DNA from: Tetradesmus obliquus
Taxonomy: Eukaryota; Chlorophyta; Chlorophyceae; Sphaeropleales; Scenedesmaceae
Assembly (NCBI GenBank): GCA_030272155.1
Contig: CP126193.1
Span: 5,766,001 to 5,830,000 of the forward strand
Direction of reading: 5' to 3'
DNA length: 64,000 nucleotides
Below, in pieces: positions 1 to 13,300 of the stretch (the first letter of the stretch is position 1; each line of letters opens with the position of its first letter). Position numbers and translations under genes: made by a program. Below the pieces are notes generated by a model. It was not told the DNA's origin, ran no database searches, and saw only the letters and a program-made list of their open reading frames with translations.

Positions 1-3000
1 GAAGCAGCCCTAAGAAGCAGCCGCTGCTGCATCTGACAGTTGTGGAGGGCAAGCGTGAGAGGAAGAAGGTGGGTGTTGGGCTTTGCTGTGTCGCTGCTGC
101 ATGCTGTACTTGTGTAGCATCATACCAACCAGCCAATGCTTTGAAGTGCATTGCCTTGTTGCTGCTTCATCCGCCATGTAAGAATGGTTAGCATGGAATG
201 GCTGTGGCTGTTGCAGTTCCCAGCTTGCTGGCTGTACTGCTGTAGTGCTGCCAGCAGCTGTTGTTCCACAACCTGCAAATGTGCACACCGCTTTTGCAAG
301 CAAACCTCTTTAACTACGCATTTGGGTGTCGATGTATTGCAGCCGGAGGTGTTCATGCCAGAGGCAAAGCAGGCGGTCACCAAGACAGCACCCAAGGAGG
401 TGCGCACCCACCCTGCTCTGCACAGCATGTGTGAGGGCTGCTGCAATTCCTATCCAGTGTTATGATGCCTGTGCTGTCCGTTGCACGTGCGCGGCTGGCG
501 CTAGGCGCACCCCAGCGCTCATGTGCTTATGTCAGTGCCAGCAGAACTATCAGCAGCAGCACTAAGACGCGGTATTCAAAGGCACCATCCATTATATGCT
601 CTCCTACAGCTGCGTGTTGCCCGCTGGTGTGCTTTTTCATAAGTTGTTGTGCTCCTGTGGGTGCTTGCAGGGTGCTGGTGAGAAGCTGGGCGACATCCCC
701 AATGTGAGCGCGCATTTTCAAACTGGTGCAGCTACAGGATAAAGCAGCGCACAGCAGCAGCAAATAGCTCCGGCAATGACGCTGCCAGCAACACCGTACC
801 ACATCTCTGGATTCGTGCTGGGCAAGCCCTGCTGCACTCTACACAGCCACAGCCCTACTCAGGCCGTGACGTCTTACTTGGGTGCTCTGGTTATCAGCAG
901 TGCTGCCTGCCTGCCTCAGCAGGGCAGCCCTTCCTGCTTCTGTTCCTGCGCTTGTTCAACAAGCCTTGCTGCTGCTGCTGCTGCTGCTGCCGCTGCTGCT
1001 GCTGCAGGTCAAGTTCAAGCTGGGCAAGATCAGCGGCAAGGATGACACCATCCGCGGCCTGCACCGCCTGCTGTTCAACCGCGACGGCACGGTGAGCACT
1101 TAGGAAAGCCTGCTGCACGTGCAATGCAGCAGGTGGTTCTACCAACTGTTGCTTCAATCAAGCACCGCCTGCTGTTCGGTCGTGACGGCGTGGTGAGCAC
1201 AGCATGCAGCACTGCAGTCTTGCAGCGACGTGCAGGGCTTCAGCCATTGTTGTTGTACACAACACCACCTGCTATTCAACCACAATGAGTACATCAGACT
1301 GGCTGCCGCACTTCCGACACTGCACTCTGCACATGCTGAACAGGGGCTGGTCCTGTGCATGTCGTTCCTTTTGTTGCCTACCTCATGTGGCTTGCATTTG
1401 ACGTGTATCTTCTGCATCAACTGCATCGAATTACTTCCGTGGTTACCTGCAGGTGCATGAGCGCAAGCGCAACATCTGGGCCTTCTCAGGACTGGTCTAT
1501 GAGGGCGACGAGGTGCGGCGGTGCTGTCACAAGCATTTCGCTCAAAGCACATGCCATCAGCAACAGCGGCTTTGATGCACTAGAGCGGCTCACATTCCTG
1601 CAGCGCAGCATATGTCTCGACACTTAGCCGGCAACAAGCAGCTGTGCAGCCAAACCTACCGCGCGCTCGCCCCTGCTGTGCACATCAAACACCAGCCAAT
1701 AAGTTGTGCCAGCCTGTTGTCGCGATAGCAACAGCAGGTGTGCCAGGCTGCACTTGCAACGATGTGCACCTGCTGCGCGCCTGTTCTGCAAAAACTGACG
1801 TGCTACACACCTCCTTCTTCTCACCCCTTTTGTTTGCTGCCATGCTGCAGGCGGCTGAGCGGGCCAAGGTGGCCGCCAAGCTGGGCGGCTGGCAGGTGGC
1901 GGCGCTGGGGGAGCTGCTGGACGCCTTTGACCTGCCAAGGCCCAGCGAGGGCAACAAGGAGCGCAAGATTGAGCGCATACTGGAGTTCCTGGAGAAGCCG
2001 CACCAGGCCTCTGACAAGGACCTGGCAGCGCTGGTGAGCGCGTGTACTGCGTGTGTGCAGCAGCAGACGTAATAGTCAGTCAAGAAGCCGTATCAAGTGG
2101 CCCTTTCACATGTACGACTGCACCAGCAAGTGGCATGTTGAAGTCTTGCCGTCACCTCACCCGTGGAGGAGAAGAAGAGGGCCGCTGCCGCCGAGAAGCG
2201 CAGCAAGGCTGCAGCAGCAGCAGCAGCAGCCACCAATACTGTAACAACTCACACATTGCTGCTTGTCGCGCCTGCAGGAGGAGAAGAAGAAGGCCGCTGC
2301 CGCCAAGAAGCGCAGCAAGGCAGCAGCAGCCACGCCCAAGGCAGGCGCCAAGCGCGGCAGGTCTGCTGGCGGCTCCGCTGCCAAGTCCTCCACCGCCAAG
2401 AAGAAGGCCAAGGGGGCTGGCGGCAAGGCCCGCAAGGCAGCTCATGAGGGCGATGAAGATGAGGAGGAAGAGCAGAGTGAGGAGCAGCAGAGTGAAGAGG
2501 AGCAGAGTGAGGAGGAGCAGGAGTCCGAGCAGGTGGGTGTTTTTTTCAAGAAGGTTGACTTGTAAGTGTTATATTTGGTGTTTGGTTAGGAGTGAGGAGG
2601 ACCAGCAGAGTGAGGAGCAGGAGTCTGAGCAGGTGGGTGGTGGGGTGCAGCGTTGAAGATGGTTGACTGTCACGGGTATGTTTTGCTGCTGCTGTTTTGC
2701 TGTTGCAATGTAGCATCCAGGATAAAGCACTGCGGCTGTGGCATCATGCCTGCTTTGCTGCTGGCTGCGCCTCACCGCGCTGTGCTCCCTGCTGCGCACC
2801 CTCGCTGCTTGCCTAAATTGTGCTTGCTGCATCCTCTTTCTGCATCTTCATCTGGCCATTGCAGGATGAAGACACACTGAAGAAGGGCAAGAAGCAAAGT
2901 ACAGCACCAAAGCGCGCCGCGCCAGCCAGCACTCACTTCTTGCTGCACTCTTCCTGCATCTGCGTTGCGTATGCAGGAGGAGGAGACGTCGACAAAGGGC

Positions 3001-3576
3001 AAGAAGCGTGCACAAAAGCGACCACACTTTCACTTCTTGCTGCAAATCTCTGTGTCTTTGTTGTGGCTGCCAGGAGGAGGAGACGCCAAAGAAGGGCAAG
3101 AAGCGTGCCGCACCAAAACGCGCTGCGTCAATCAGCATTCACTGCTTCCTGCATCCTCTTTCTGTGTCTTCATCTGGCCACTGCAGGAGGATGAGACGCC
3201 AAAGAAGGGCAAGAAGCGTGCAGCTTGACACTCTGTGCTCCCTGCTGCGCACTCCCTCACTGCCTGCAATCTTCTGCATCGCCAACTGGTCACTGCAGGA
3301 GGAGGGGACGCCAAAGAAGGGCAAGAAGCGCGCCGCACCAAAGCGCGCCGCGCCAGCCAGCAAAGGCAAGGCCAAGGGCGGCCGCGGCAAGGCAGCAGCA
3401 GCAGCAGCCGACAGCGACGACGATGCAGCAGCAGACGAGGCAGATGAGGCAGATGCAGATGAGGCGCATGATGAAGCTGACGAGGAGCAGCAGGAGGAGG
3501 AGGGCACTGCCAAGAAGAAGGCGCGCAAGGCTGCGCCTGCCTCTGCTGCCAAAGGCAAGGGCCGCGGCAGCAAGGG

Positions 3577-3607
<31 letters not shown>

Positions 3608-5365
3608 ACGCCGGCCTCTGCTGGCAAGGGCAGGGGCCGTGGCAAGAAGCAGCAGCAGGAGGATGATGCTGACATGGCAGAGGCAGCAGCAGAAGGTGAG
3701 GAGGGTGCAGGAGGGCTGTGGGGCGGGGCTGGGCAGTTACTGCTGTACGACAGGCGCGCAGTTATGCAATACGGTTGGCAGCGGGTGTCCGCTGGCTGTG
3801 CAAGGCTGCACGAGGTCTCAACGGAAGGGGTTCAGTGTGTGGCAGCACCCCTGCACAGACAGCATTGCGTGCTGCCAAGTGTGCCTGCGTCCTGGCTGCC
3901 TGCAGCCAGACATATGTCCGCCCGAGCCTGACAGCCGGCTGTGCGCGAGTAACAGGATAGGCAGCGCCCACGCTCCACCTCAACACTGGATACTGCCTCT
4001 CTGCCATTTAGTCCGCTAACTAACCGTGCTCTCTATGCGCATCTGCTGCGTCTGCTGCTGCTGCTGCTGCTGCTGCGTCTGCTGCTGCGTCAGGCGATGC
4101 GCTGCCTGGCGAGCCTCAGCTGCGTGCTGCGCTGCTGGCGCTGCTGCAGGGCGTGGACCTGCAGACGGTCAGCTACAAGCAGCTGCACCAGCAGCTGGAG
4201 GAGCAGTTCAAGGTGGGAGGCTAGGCGGGAAGTTGAGCGTGATGTTTTTGGCATGTCACTGCACGCATTGCGCGGCGTGCGGCAAGGGCCGCTGGGACGA
4301 CAAATGCCGGGCTGCTTGGTTAAGCTGCTGGCATAAAGGGCAAGGGTGTGTGTTAGTTGGGGCACCTGTCGCTTGCCGCGGAGCACGTGCGCAGGTGGCC
4401 GGTCTGTCACACTCTGTGTAGTGCCCTGCCAATGGCATCTGCAACAGCATCACTGTGCTGGCTGCGCCCTGCTGCCCGTGTCGTCAGTAAACACGCTGCT
4501 GGCTGTGCGTTGCTGCTACCTGGACATCGGCCCGTTTGTTGTGCACTGTGTGGTGCCGTGGCAGTGACAACAGCATAGCACTGCTGGCCGTGCCTTGCTA
4601 CGCCTTGCTGCGTCATGCTGTGCCCTTGCTGCCCTGTGCTGTGCGGTGCTGCGCCCATCCATGCCCTTGCTGCACTTGCGATGACGTTGTTGCTAACACG
4701 CTGCCGGCTGCGCCCCAATCATCAAATTGATATGCAGGTGGACTTGAAGCCCAAGAAGAAGTTCCTGAAGGGTGTAATCCAGGGCTGGGTTGATGCACAG
4801 GATGACGGCGCGGCGCAGCAGCAGCCAGCAGCAGCAGATGCAGCAGATGCGGAGCAGCAGGAAGAGGCTGCTGCAGCAGAGGCCCAGGAGCCTGCTGCAG
4901 CAGCAGACGGTGAAGGTGCATCTGACAAGCAGCAGGAGGCAGCAGATGCAGCTGATGCAGGAGAGCAGCAGCAGCAGGAAGCGCCTAAGGAGGAGGAGGC
5001 AGCAGCAGCAGAGCCGGCTGCTGCAGCGGAGGAGCAGGGGGCGGAGGCGCCGCCGCAGCAGGTCCGTGGTGGCGATGCAGCAGCAGAAACATGGGGCAGC
5101 GAGGTGCGCTGCGTAGCTGTTGATGGCTGCTGCTGTGACAGCCAGAGTTGCAAAGCAGAGGTCGCGTTGGACTGCAGCTCGCCTGTCTTTGGGAGGCAGG
5201 GGCCTTCTTGCCTGCAGGCATGCGATGCCTGGTTCCTATAATCCACAGGATCGTTGAGCTGGTGGTGTGCAGGCAGATGGATGCAGGCAGATGAATGCAG
5301 TTAGACGAATGCTAGCAATTGTGCATGACTGGCTGCGGGACTTGCAAGCACCCAGTTGACTCTGC

Positions 5366-5403
<38 letters not shown>

Positions 5404-5650
5404 ATCTTTGCAGGATGAGAAGGAGCCAGATCAAGCAGCAGCTGAGGAGCCAGCAGCAGCAGCAGCAGCGGAGGCTGCTCCTGCCGCAGAGGAGGCTGCT
5501 GCTGCTGTTGCAGCCGCGCCTGCTGCTGACGACGCAGCGGCTGCCAAGGAGCAGCAGCCAGCAACAGTGGAGGCTGTGCCTGCAGCAGCAGCAGCAGCAG
5601 CAGCAGAGCCTGCTGCAGCCGAGGCAGCAGCGCCGGCTCCAGCAGAGTAG
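1..5650 (+). CDS. DEK: DEK-domain chromatin-associated protein (5' end outside window)
   Basis: Homologue of the eukaryotic DEK chromatin/histone-binding protein, expected in the nucleus. Exons with consistent phase: ..-68, 343-399, 671-703, 1008-1091, 1453-1512, 1851-2033, 2278-2532, 3299-3695, 4094-4212, 4738-5061, 5414-5650. The first exons carry the signatures known from plant and animal DEK: a V-E-x-K-R-E-R-K-K start, a K-L-G-D-I-P-N segment, a L-H-R-L-L-F-N-R segment, the W-A-F-S-G core, then a SAP-like helical stretch ending L-E-F-L-E. The middle is Lys/Ala-rich with acidic E-E-Q-S repeats. Exons 4094-4212 and 4738-5061 form the C-terminal DEK_C helical DNA-binding domain. The tail is Ala/Gln/Glu-rich low complexity. 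The N-terminus lies left of base 1. The introns hold several tandem copies of exon borders, listed separately; these copies are not needed for the reading frame. Confidence 0.9.
1061..1290 (+). repeat. Donor-side exon-border copies in DEK intron
   Basis: The end of the DEK exon at 1008-1091 (His-Arg-Leu-Leu-Phe codons, then a gtgagc donor) recurs in the following intron. One copy reaches its donor at 1192, about 101 bases on. A third, decayed copy lies near 1263-1286, where the GT is no longer clear. The copies have no acceptor in front of them. Confidence 0.8.
2164..2300 (+). repeat. Acceptor-side copy of the Lys-rich DEK exon
   Basis: The start of the exon at 2278 (E-E-K-K-K-A-A-A-A-K-K-R-S-K) is matched by a copy at about 2166-2215, 112 bases upstream. 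In the upstream copy the cag acceptor has become gtg, so it is an inactive relic. Confidence 0.7.
2532..2640 (+). repeat. Donor-side copy of the acidic DEK exon end
   Basis: The exon ending at 2532 (E-Q-E-S-E-Q followed by gtgggt) is repeated once, ending at a second gtgggt donor near 2632, 100 bases downstream. If entered in phase 0 from the ag at 2589, this copy reads into a stop at once, which suggests it is not used as a separate exon. Confidence 0.65.
2850..3345 (+). repeat. Five-copy acceptor array in DEK
   Basis: Five tandem units of about 110 bases each carry a pyrimidine-rich tract, a cag acceptor and the same exon start (E-E-E-T-P-K-K-G-K-K-R). First exon bases fall at 2865, 2977, 3074, 3187 and 3299, so spacing is 112, 97, 113 and 112. 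Only the last copy continues into the long exon to 3695. The earlier ones run into intron-like sequence without a donor, and the fourth meets a TGA soon after its start. The copied amino acids are largely kept. Confidence 0.85.
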
Positions 5651-6883
5651 CTCAAGCATACTCTCTGTTGACTGGGGTGGGATGCTGGTGTTGACTGTTG
5701 TGTGATGCAGTGTGTTGGTGAGACGCGGCAAAACACGGCTCAATTGGCACGTCAGCATGTGTGTGAGCGCAGCACCCTGCTTATGCTATCGGCGCCTCCT
5801 CGATGCAGCTGCTGCAGCAGCCCCACATGGCAGCGTGCTGCCAAGTGGTGGTGGCGATGTTGGACTTTCCGATGCCTTGTATTGCGCTGATTGGTGCTGA
5901 CACATATACTGCTTAAGGTGCAAGCGGCGCACAGACCCTGTTGGTTGCGCGGCATTCTGCACGGTATGCTGAGAGTCTGTTGTCTTGTGGGCGCTGTCCA
6001 GTGTCTTCTAAAACTTTAAATATCAAGTTGCCATGGTCCATTGTTGGACGCTGCTTACGTGTAGGGGCGTTGGCAATTGCAGCCAAAGGTTGTGCCAACC
6101 TGCGGGGGCAGTTTGCTTGAAACAGCTGCTGCTTCCGCTGCTGCCTGTATGTGGCGCGTGCATACACAACTGAGAGTGCTATGCGTAGCTCAGCACGCAA
6201 GCTGCTGCCATGACAACGCACGAGCCTTGGACCCGTTGTGCTTGGTCCTCCAGCCTTGATGTAAGCAGACAAGCATCAGGTCTGCTGATGCAGCTGTGCT
6301 GATCTTGCCGTTGATCATGGATCATGGTTCGTTATGACCTGGTGAACAGCAGGCTGCCGTGGGCAGTGTGCATGCAGAGTCCGTTTGTGGTGTGTCAGGC
6401 ATAACAGCAGGTGGCTGGTGTGGCAGCATGCCGGCGCCTGACTTGTGCTTACCTACAACGGCTGTGCCGTCTAGGTATTGCAGGCGTGATAAGGTGGACC
6501 CAGTACTTCAAACAGATGCACGTGCAGTTAATTGACAACTGTGCCTTGTGGTGGTTGCTGTGTGAACCGTTACATTGTTGTAACCAACATGAGTAAAGCT
6601 CATGCATGAACCATATGGTTCTGGGTAGCTGAGGCATCAAAAGCGGCAAGCGGCAAAAGCGGCATGTGCCTTTGAATGAGATTCCATAGTAGCTTGTGTG
6701 CTCAATCTGTATGGTCAATACTAGATCGTGTGTGAGCTGCATCACGGGGGTGGGCACCAGCTGTTGCTGTTGCTGTGCAGTGCAGTGCTGTCCTGCAAGC
6801 AGGGTAGTAGATGTGCTTGGGGCAGCACAGGGGTGTCCGAGGAAGGCCAATGCCGTAGCCAAGCGCTGCAATTTATTTAGCTG
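5651..6883 (+). other. DEK 3' region and LYR-gene upstream region
   Basis: No coding exon is recognised. The sequence just after the DEK stop is T/G-rich on the plus strand, as in other 3' regions here. A TGTAA at 6260-6264 fits the DEK poly(A) signal, about 610 bases after the stop. The stretch from there to 6883 should hold the promoter of the LYR gene; I see no clear TATA box. Confidence 0.5.
6260..6264 (+). terminator. Putative TGTAA poly(A) signal of DEK
   Basis: TGTAA is the common chlorophyte polyadenylation motif. It lies about 610 bases downstream of the DEK stop on the sense strand. The motif is short, so chance occurrence cannot be excluded. Confidence 0.4.
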
Positions 6884-7392
6884 ATGTCCCGCAGCAAAGT
6901 GCTCAGCCTTTACCGGGCGCTTCTGCGGGAGGCACGACAAATGCCAACAGAGAATCGAAGGTGATGCATCAGCAGGTCGCTCGGCCCAGCGCAGCGCATA
7001 GGCTGTACATGAAAAACGAATGTGAATTGCTTTCAGCGTTCTGGCCTCCTACCGCGATCTGGCTGCAGCATGTTGGCTATGCTACTGCTGCTACTGCTGC
7101 TTGTCATTCTGCACTGGTCAACAAAATCACCCATCTTGTCTGTCGATGGCTACCTCTCCTGCTTCTACTCAGCAAACAGTTTAGCCAGCAGGCCCTGCTG
7201 TCTTTACGCCTGTGCAGGCAGTTTGTCAAGCTCAAGTCTCGGCAAGAGTTCAGGAGCGCTGCAGCACTGTCAGACCCTCAGGCAATCGAGTTCAGCATAG
7301 CGCTGGCAGAGACGCAGCTGGACAATGTGACCAGGCAGCGGCAGCTGCTGAACGAGCTGCGAGACGAGGGCAACCTCAAGGGCCCCAAGTGA
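6884..7392 (+). CDS. LYR-motif (complex 1 LYR family) small protein
   Basis: Two exons, 6884-6960 and 7218-7392, join in phase 2 to give 83 residues. The protein starts M-S-R-S-K-V-L-S-L-Y-R, with the L-Y-R triad at residues 9-11, followed by the usual A-L-L-R-E-A-R helix. Later come a Phe in E-F-R, an L-S-D-P turn and an A-x-x-Q-L...R-Q helix, which resemble ISD11/LYRM4. LYR proteins are small mitochondrial adaptors that bind acyl-ACP and help assemble Fe-S clusters or respiratory complexes. The exact subfamily (ISD11-like or another LYRM) is not certain because the basic Y-x-x-R-R segment of ISD11 is not well matched. The start is the first ATG that gives the family N-terminus. Neighbouring regions are non-coding. 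Confidence 0.8.
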
Positions 7393-10300
7393 GGCTTGAA
7401 GGCAGGTTTCACCTGCTCAGCCTGCCAATGCTGCGAGCTGTGCGCCCAGCGCTGGTTGAGGGGGTGGTTTAGGGGGCCGGCTGGGCTGCTGCAGTGCGCG
7501 TGGTGGTGCCCAGATGTAGTACTGTGATTGTATCCCCAGGTGCTAGCTGCTGCAGTGTGTTGAAACCAGATGGCTGGGCTGCGTTGCAGCCAGCAGCTGC
7601 GCAGCGTTGATCGCCAGCATAAGCCAGGGCCCAGCAGCGCCCACACGGCTGTTTTGTTGCAGTTTGTGCAGAGGGGCCAGGGGCCTGTGCTTGTGCAGGC
7701 ACATGCAACACATGACGCTGCATTGATCGAACCATCTGCACTGATTGGTTTTGTATGGTGCTATGGATGCGGAACAGTTGCACTGCATATGTTGCAGCCG
7801 CTCAGCTTTGCAGGCTGCAAGCCAGCTTGCTGCAGTGCCACTGCCAGTGGCAGCCTTTGGTCCCCAGGTTGGTGCACAACCAACGCAGCGCCAGGTGACT
7901 TGCAGTGTGCGGCTTAGCTACGCCAGCTACGGTCTTTCGTTGAGCCGTAGCTAAGGAAGCGTACTGTTTGAGTGTGCAGGTGAACCACAGCCGAGTCCGC
8001 TGGCTTGCAATGTGCACAGAGCCTACAGCTGAGTGACGACTGCGTGACAACTGTGTGACACTGTCAACAGGTGCCACCTGTCAAATCATATTTCACTCAG
8101 TGCGGGTGGGAGCGCCGTATGTGACAAGTCGGGGGCACGGGTCAGTTGATGGGAAAGGGCCGATGGCGTTGCTGCTGTGGGTTGGCGCATGGTATCATCA
8201 TGATGTGAGCTGAAGTGTGACACCCGTGCCTGAGGTAAAGGGCCGCCCTTTACGCATCGGATGGCGTCCTGCCAGCTGTGTTGGGTCGACTAGAACTTCT
8301 AGACCATATTGAATATGGTCCAAGGGCGTGAACTTCACACCAGAAAGGCGCTGATCATCATCACGAGCTCGAAGCTGATGTGCTATAGGTTACAACAAGA
8401 ATTTCTGGAACACACCCCACTCAGACTTGGTGATATATCACAACGCGCCCACTGTCAGCGCTGCGGCTAGCTCCTCTCTGCTGGCACACTTAGTTATTTG
8501 AAGCCTTGTCAGACCCCACGGCAGTGCAACCTGTGACTGTGAGATGCCATGCGCTACACGCCGATCATCGCTTCGAAACGAGTGAATCCACTGTGCCTAT
8601 ACCATCTAACCATCAAAATGCCGTCATCACCCATTCAAATGCAGCAAGTGCCCCCATACAGTGCGAGACAGATAAGCAGACGCCCTTGGCAGCCAAGGCA
8701 ACAGCCTGTCTTGACCCCCAAAGCGCTTGAAGCAGCCCTGCGTGCTCACGTGACACCGCATGCACTGCATGGCATGCAGCTGGGCATTGCAGCGCCAGTG
8801 AGCACAGCAGCACATGCATAGGCAAGCATACAAGAATGGACAGTGCTGCTGGAAGCCGGAGCAGCCATCTTCTGCAGGGGCAGCCCTGCTGCGGTGCTGC
8901 TGCACGCGTTTGGCAAAGGAAAGTACATTGGAGCTGCTCAAACGCTCTTTTGCTCTTCACAACTGCTGCCAACCGGCCAATCAACAACAGAGCCATACAA
9001 AAGGAACCCACCGCCACCCCCACACGCGTTTCTACCTCAACACAATGGACTGATGCTCATCCGCGGGATGCACGATGCGCGCAACAGACGTGTGAAGAGT
9101 GTCGCCCTGCCCTGATTAAGCAACTCGCAGCTGGCAATGCGTCAGTCAGCCAGGCCGTGTGCACAAGGACCTGATCAGAATGTGGCCCTTCGCCCTGGTA
9201 CATGTGAACATGTGACAACAAAACAGCAAAGCAAAAAGGCACCCCAGGTGGCAGGCACAAGAGCCAGCCAGCCAGGCGCTTGATTGGCACACGGCTAACC
9301 CTGTCATGTCACCTAGAACCCTGGTTCCATGGTGGATCAAAACCCCAAGGGCAAGCAATCCTCTTGCAGGATGACTGCCTGCAGAGGCATCTGCAAAAAT
9401 GCAATGCCTCTGCATCTGAGCACGCCGACGGCTGACTGGGTGCCTAGCTAGAGCTACGCAGCACGCACTGCATATCGACAGCCCACACGTCCTTTTCATT
9501 GCCGAGAGGGGTTGAGTTCATAAACCTGACATGACGCCGGACCCTAGATCGCACATGGCTGGAAAAACAATGACAGCATAGGAGTGGTGCTGCAGCACAT
9601 CTGCTGCAATGCTGCTTTGACCACGTGATGGTCTGCGCAGTGCAGCAGTCCACCGTGGCTCCTCAACAAGCACACACAGCTGCAACCAGCGGCATGCAGA
9701 ACGCCTGGCGCAGGGCACTGTGTGGTGTATAGCCTGCTTGCCACACACAGAAAGATGTCCCAGAACCCTGTGCACTCAGCCTGCTGCGCCGCAGCGAATC
9801 CAGGCTGCCTGCTTAACGGCTGCTATGGCAGCTATCCTCGGCCGGTCCATGGGATGCGTAAAGCAATCAGTTAATGTACACTCCAGGCGCTTGCGCTGAA
9901 GCTGTGCCTACATGTAGTCACAGCCTGCCAGCAGCGCTGGCGGCGCATTATGCAGTGCGGCTGCTCTTATGCAGTGTGAAACAGAACTGCAAAACGTCAC
10001 ACGAAAGATGAGCTATGGGAGATGCCACCGCGACTGCCAAAGCCGACCTCAGCTGCCTGTTCGCACACCATAACAGCCGAGCCTATTTGTACACTGCACA
10101 CCGTGTGCCTTGCAAACGCTCCCGCATGCCAGCCCACACAGAAACAAGCGAAGCTTTCACAACACAGATGGACCCTGGAGTGACGTGCTTCTGTAAGGCA
10201 GCCCAGTACTGCTGGTGTGCCTGGATAAGGCTTCTGACTGATAACAGAAGCCTGGTGTCCCACAGCAGCGTGCATGTGCCGAGCATGCATGCCTACAAGC

Positions 10301-13300
10301 AAGCACAGGCGGAGCACAGCTGGCGGCCGATCTCACTACGCAACACAGCTGCAGTGTGCTGCGGCACAGCTGCAGGAAGCAGCGCAGTACAAAGATATGT
10401 CACCGTCTGCTGCCAGCACTTTTATCAGTTTATGCAGTGCAGCCTCGGCACCATTCTGCAGTGGCAGCAAACCAGCCAGCACGAGGCAAGGAACAGCAGC
10501 CGCTGCTGCTTGAGGCAGCTCCAATTCCTCGACACAGGGCACCGTGCATGCGTTGCTGATTCTAATCAGCAAGCGATGGGCCAGACACTTTGCAGGACTG
10601 CAGCAGGCGCTCAGTCAGTCAACCTGCCCATCTGACCACTGACTCAACAGCCACCGCAGCTGCGCTACAGGCAGCGCTAAAACAAAACAAACACAAACAC
10701 ATGCTGTGCAGCCGGCAGACCATACAGGTGCAGCCAACTCGCGCAGCAGCAATGCAGTGATGCAGGGTTGCACACGCGTGCCGTAGTGAACAGTTCGGGC
10801 CGCAGGCTCGGTCAAATGTGGTGCAGCACGGCTGCACCAACAGTCTGGAAAAGTTATAACAGTCTGTTATGGTACAACACAGGCACCTCCACCTGCACCT
10901 TCTGGCACAGCTCCGTCTGCCATCTGCTTTGCTCTGGAGCCTTGCAGGAACACTCATCCATGCAAACCTCTTCCATCAACAACACCCTGCCAGCAAACAG
11001 ACAATCGGGCAGAGCATGTCGAATAGCCGCGCCCTGAAGGCAACGACTTGCAGGCACACTGAACCATGCACAAACCCACGCACAGGCACAGCCAGCGACG
11101 CAACCAGGACCACAATGGACACACCAGCAGGACCTTTAGTCTGCCTGCAACAACCGGAGCAAGTCTGAGTTCAGCAATCTTAGGCCTGTAGATGACCTCA
11201 CTCGACTAGCAGCGGCGGCATGGTGCATTGCATGCATGCCACACACAGCACAGCATGGCGCAGCACAGCCAGCAAAACCCAGGCATGAACGGTGAACACA
11301 GACACGCATAGACACATAGCATGCCATGCACCGAACCATATCTAGCAACAAGAGGTTATGTGGCAGGCAGTGGGAAAGAGGTGTTAGCAGGCGCCCACCA
11401 GATGTTTGCAGACGTGGCCAGGGTGGCAACTACAGGGCGCTGTTGTGTTGTGAACCATCAGCCCAGCCGCTTAACGTTGTCTACGAAATGCAGCAGCGTA
11501 CGCACATGCGCACGTTTGCTGCACCAACAAGGCACAGGCCTGACAGCGCATAAGCTCCAGACCCAGCACAGCAGCAGCTCTAGAAGCTGGCACAGAACAA
11601 CTGCCTGCTATCCACGCATCGCGCATACCCCCCAAGCAAAACACATCCAAGCTACTCACACACTGCATAGGCCGCAGCCACACAGCTGAACATCACACCA
11701 CAAACTGTTAGGTTTCTAATCGAGCAGTGTGCTGCTGCGGCCACAAAAGCGCTGCGCAGTGCTGTGTGAAGTGTGCAAAGCAATGAGCGCCAGACAGCAC
11801 GCTGCATGCAGACAAAAACCAGCACACGGCGCGCAGCAGCTCAGCAGCGCACGGTGATGTGGCGCAGGCGCTAGCAGTGCATGCAACTGCCTGCAGTTGG
11901 GTTTGGTACACAGCTAGCCAGCATGGCAAAAAAGCACACGCGATTGAAAAATGGGCTATACAGTCGAGCAGCATGCAGACCCCAAAACAGGGAGGCACGC
12001 ACGGAAGCCGCCCGCAGCAAGCGATGTGCACAATCCGAAGCACTGCTGCTGGCCTGGCAGCGTGCAGCTCGCAATGACAGCGCAACGCCACCAAAGCATG
12101 CCAGCCACCGAATATACAACACAATGCACAGCCCGGGACCTGCTCCTGCACACACAAACGCCAACCATGCCTCAAGCCGCAATGGCGCCGCAAAACTGTC
12201 GGCGGCAGGTGCTGCTGCCAGCCGCGTATGCTCAGCAATGCATACAACGAGAATAACACAAACATAACATGTCATCTGCACCAGTCCAGGCAGCATCATT
12301 ATGCTGCAGCTGTTGATGTACACGGCTGGCGCAGCTGTCCAAGTACGGCTGAGCATCTCCCGAAAAGCACACAGCAATGCCTGGCGTGCGCGTGCTGCTT
12401 GCACACGGCAGACTGGCTACCATCGAATGCCTACTGCTGGTGTTCAACAGACGCAGGCAGCACACATGCCAGGGCAAGACACACAGTCCTGTTCAACAAG
12501 TTGGCTGGACCTGCTTGTCACAACCCTGGCAGTTGCTGGAGTATAGCAGAGTGAAGCAGAGCCACACCTGCGCCAGGCAAACCACCCCAGCATGCCATGG
12601 CAGCAAACAGGGGCCCTACATGCGAACTGCCATTATGTTGGAATGCCAGCCCGCCGTTCGTAACTAGGCATCACACCAAAACACCGAGACGCCCGCTGCC
12701 GCGCTCCATATGAACGCGCAGCAACCCCAAACCACATTCATACACCTACGCGCGCAGGCTGTAGCTCAGAACAGCGGCACACGCGCCGTGCGCGTTGCAA
12801 CGTGCAGCAGCGCAGTACTGCATAATGCAGCAGCTCAGCATTACATCATGCAGCAGTGCAGCATGGCCTCTCGGGCAGGCTCGGGCCTGCGGACAGCTGT
12901 GTGCAATGCACAACCGCCAGAATGGCTTTCATGAACAGCAACCCAAGGTGCCCCGCAGCAGTCAACCGGGCAAGAGGGCAGGCCTGGCAGGCGCAGCTGT
13001 GCTGCTGCTGCACCGCGCAACTAAAGAGAACCCAGGCGCTCACAGGCCCAACACACCCAAGCCATGCTACAACACTTTTGTTAGCTGCTGCTGCTGCTAC
13101 ACCGTCAGCTCCCACGCGCATACGTAGCAACCTCGCTCACGCTTCCACCACCCCACAAGCGCCAACGGCTGCCTCAAGCCGAACCGCTGCCTATCTCCTG
13201 TTGCTTTTTTCTTCGAATCAGTGCCACCCCACCCATCCAAGCTACAGAGCAAGCAGCCATTCAACACGCAGCACACAAGGCCTTGTGCGTCCTGTGGACA

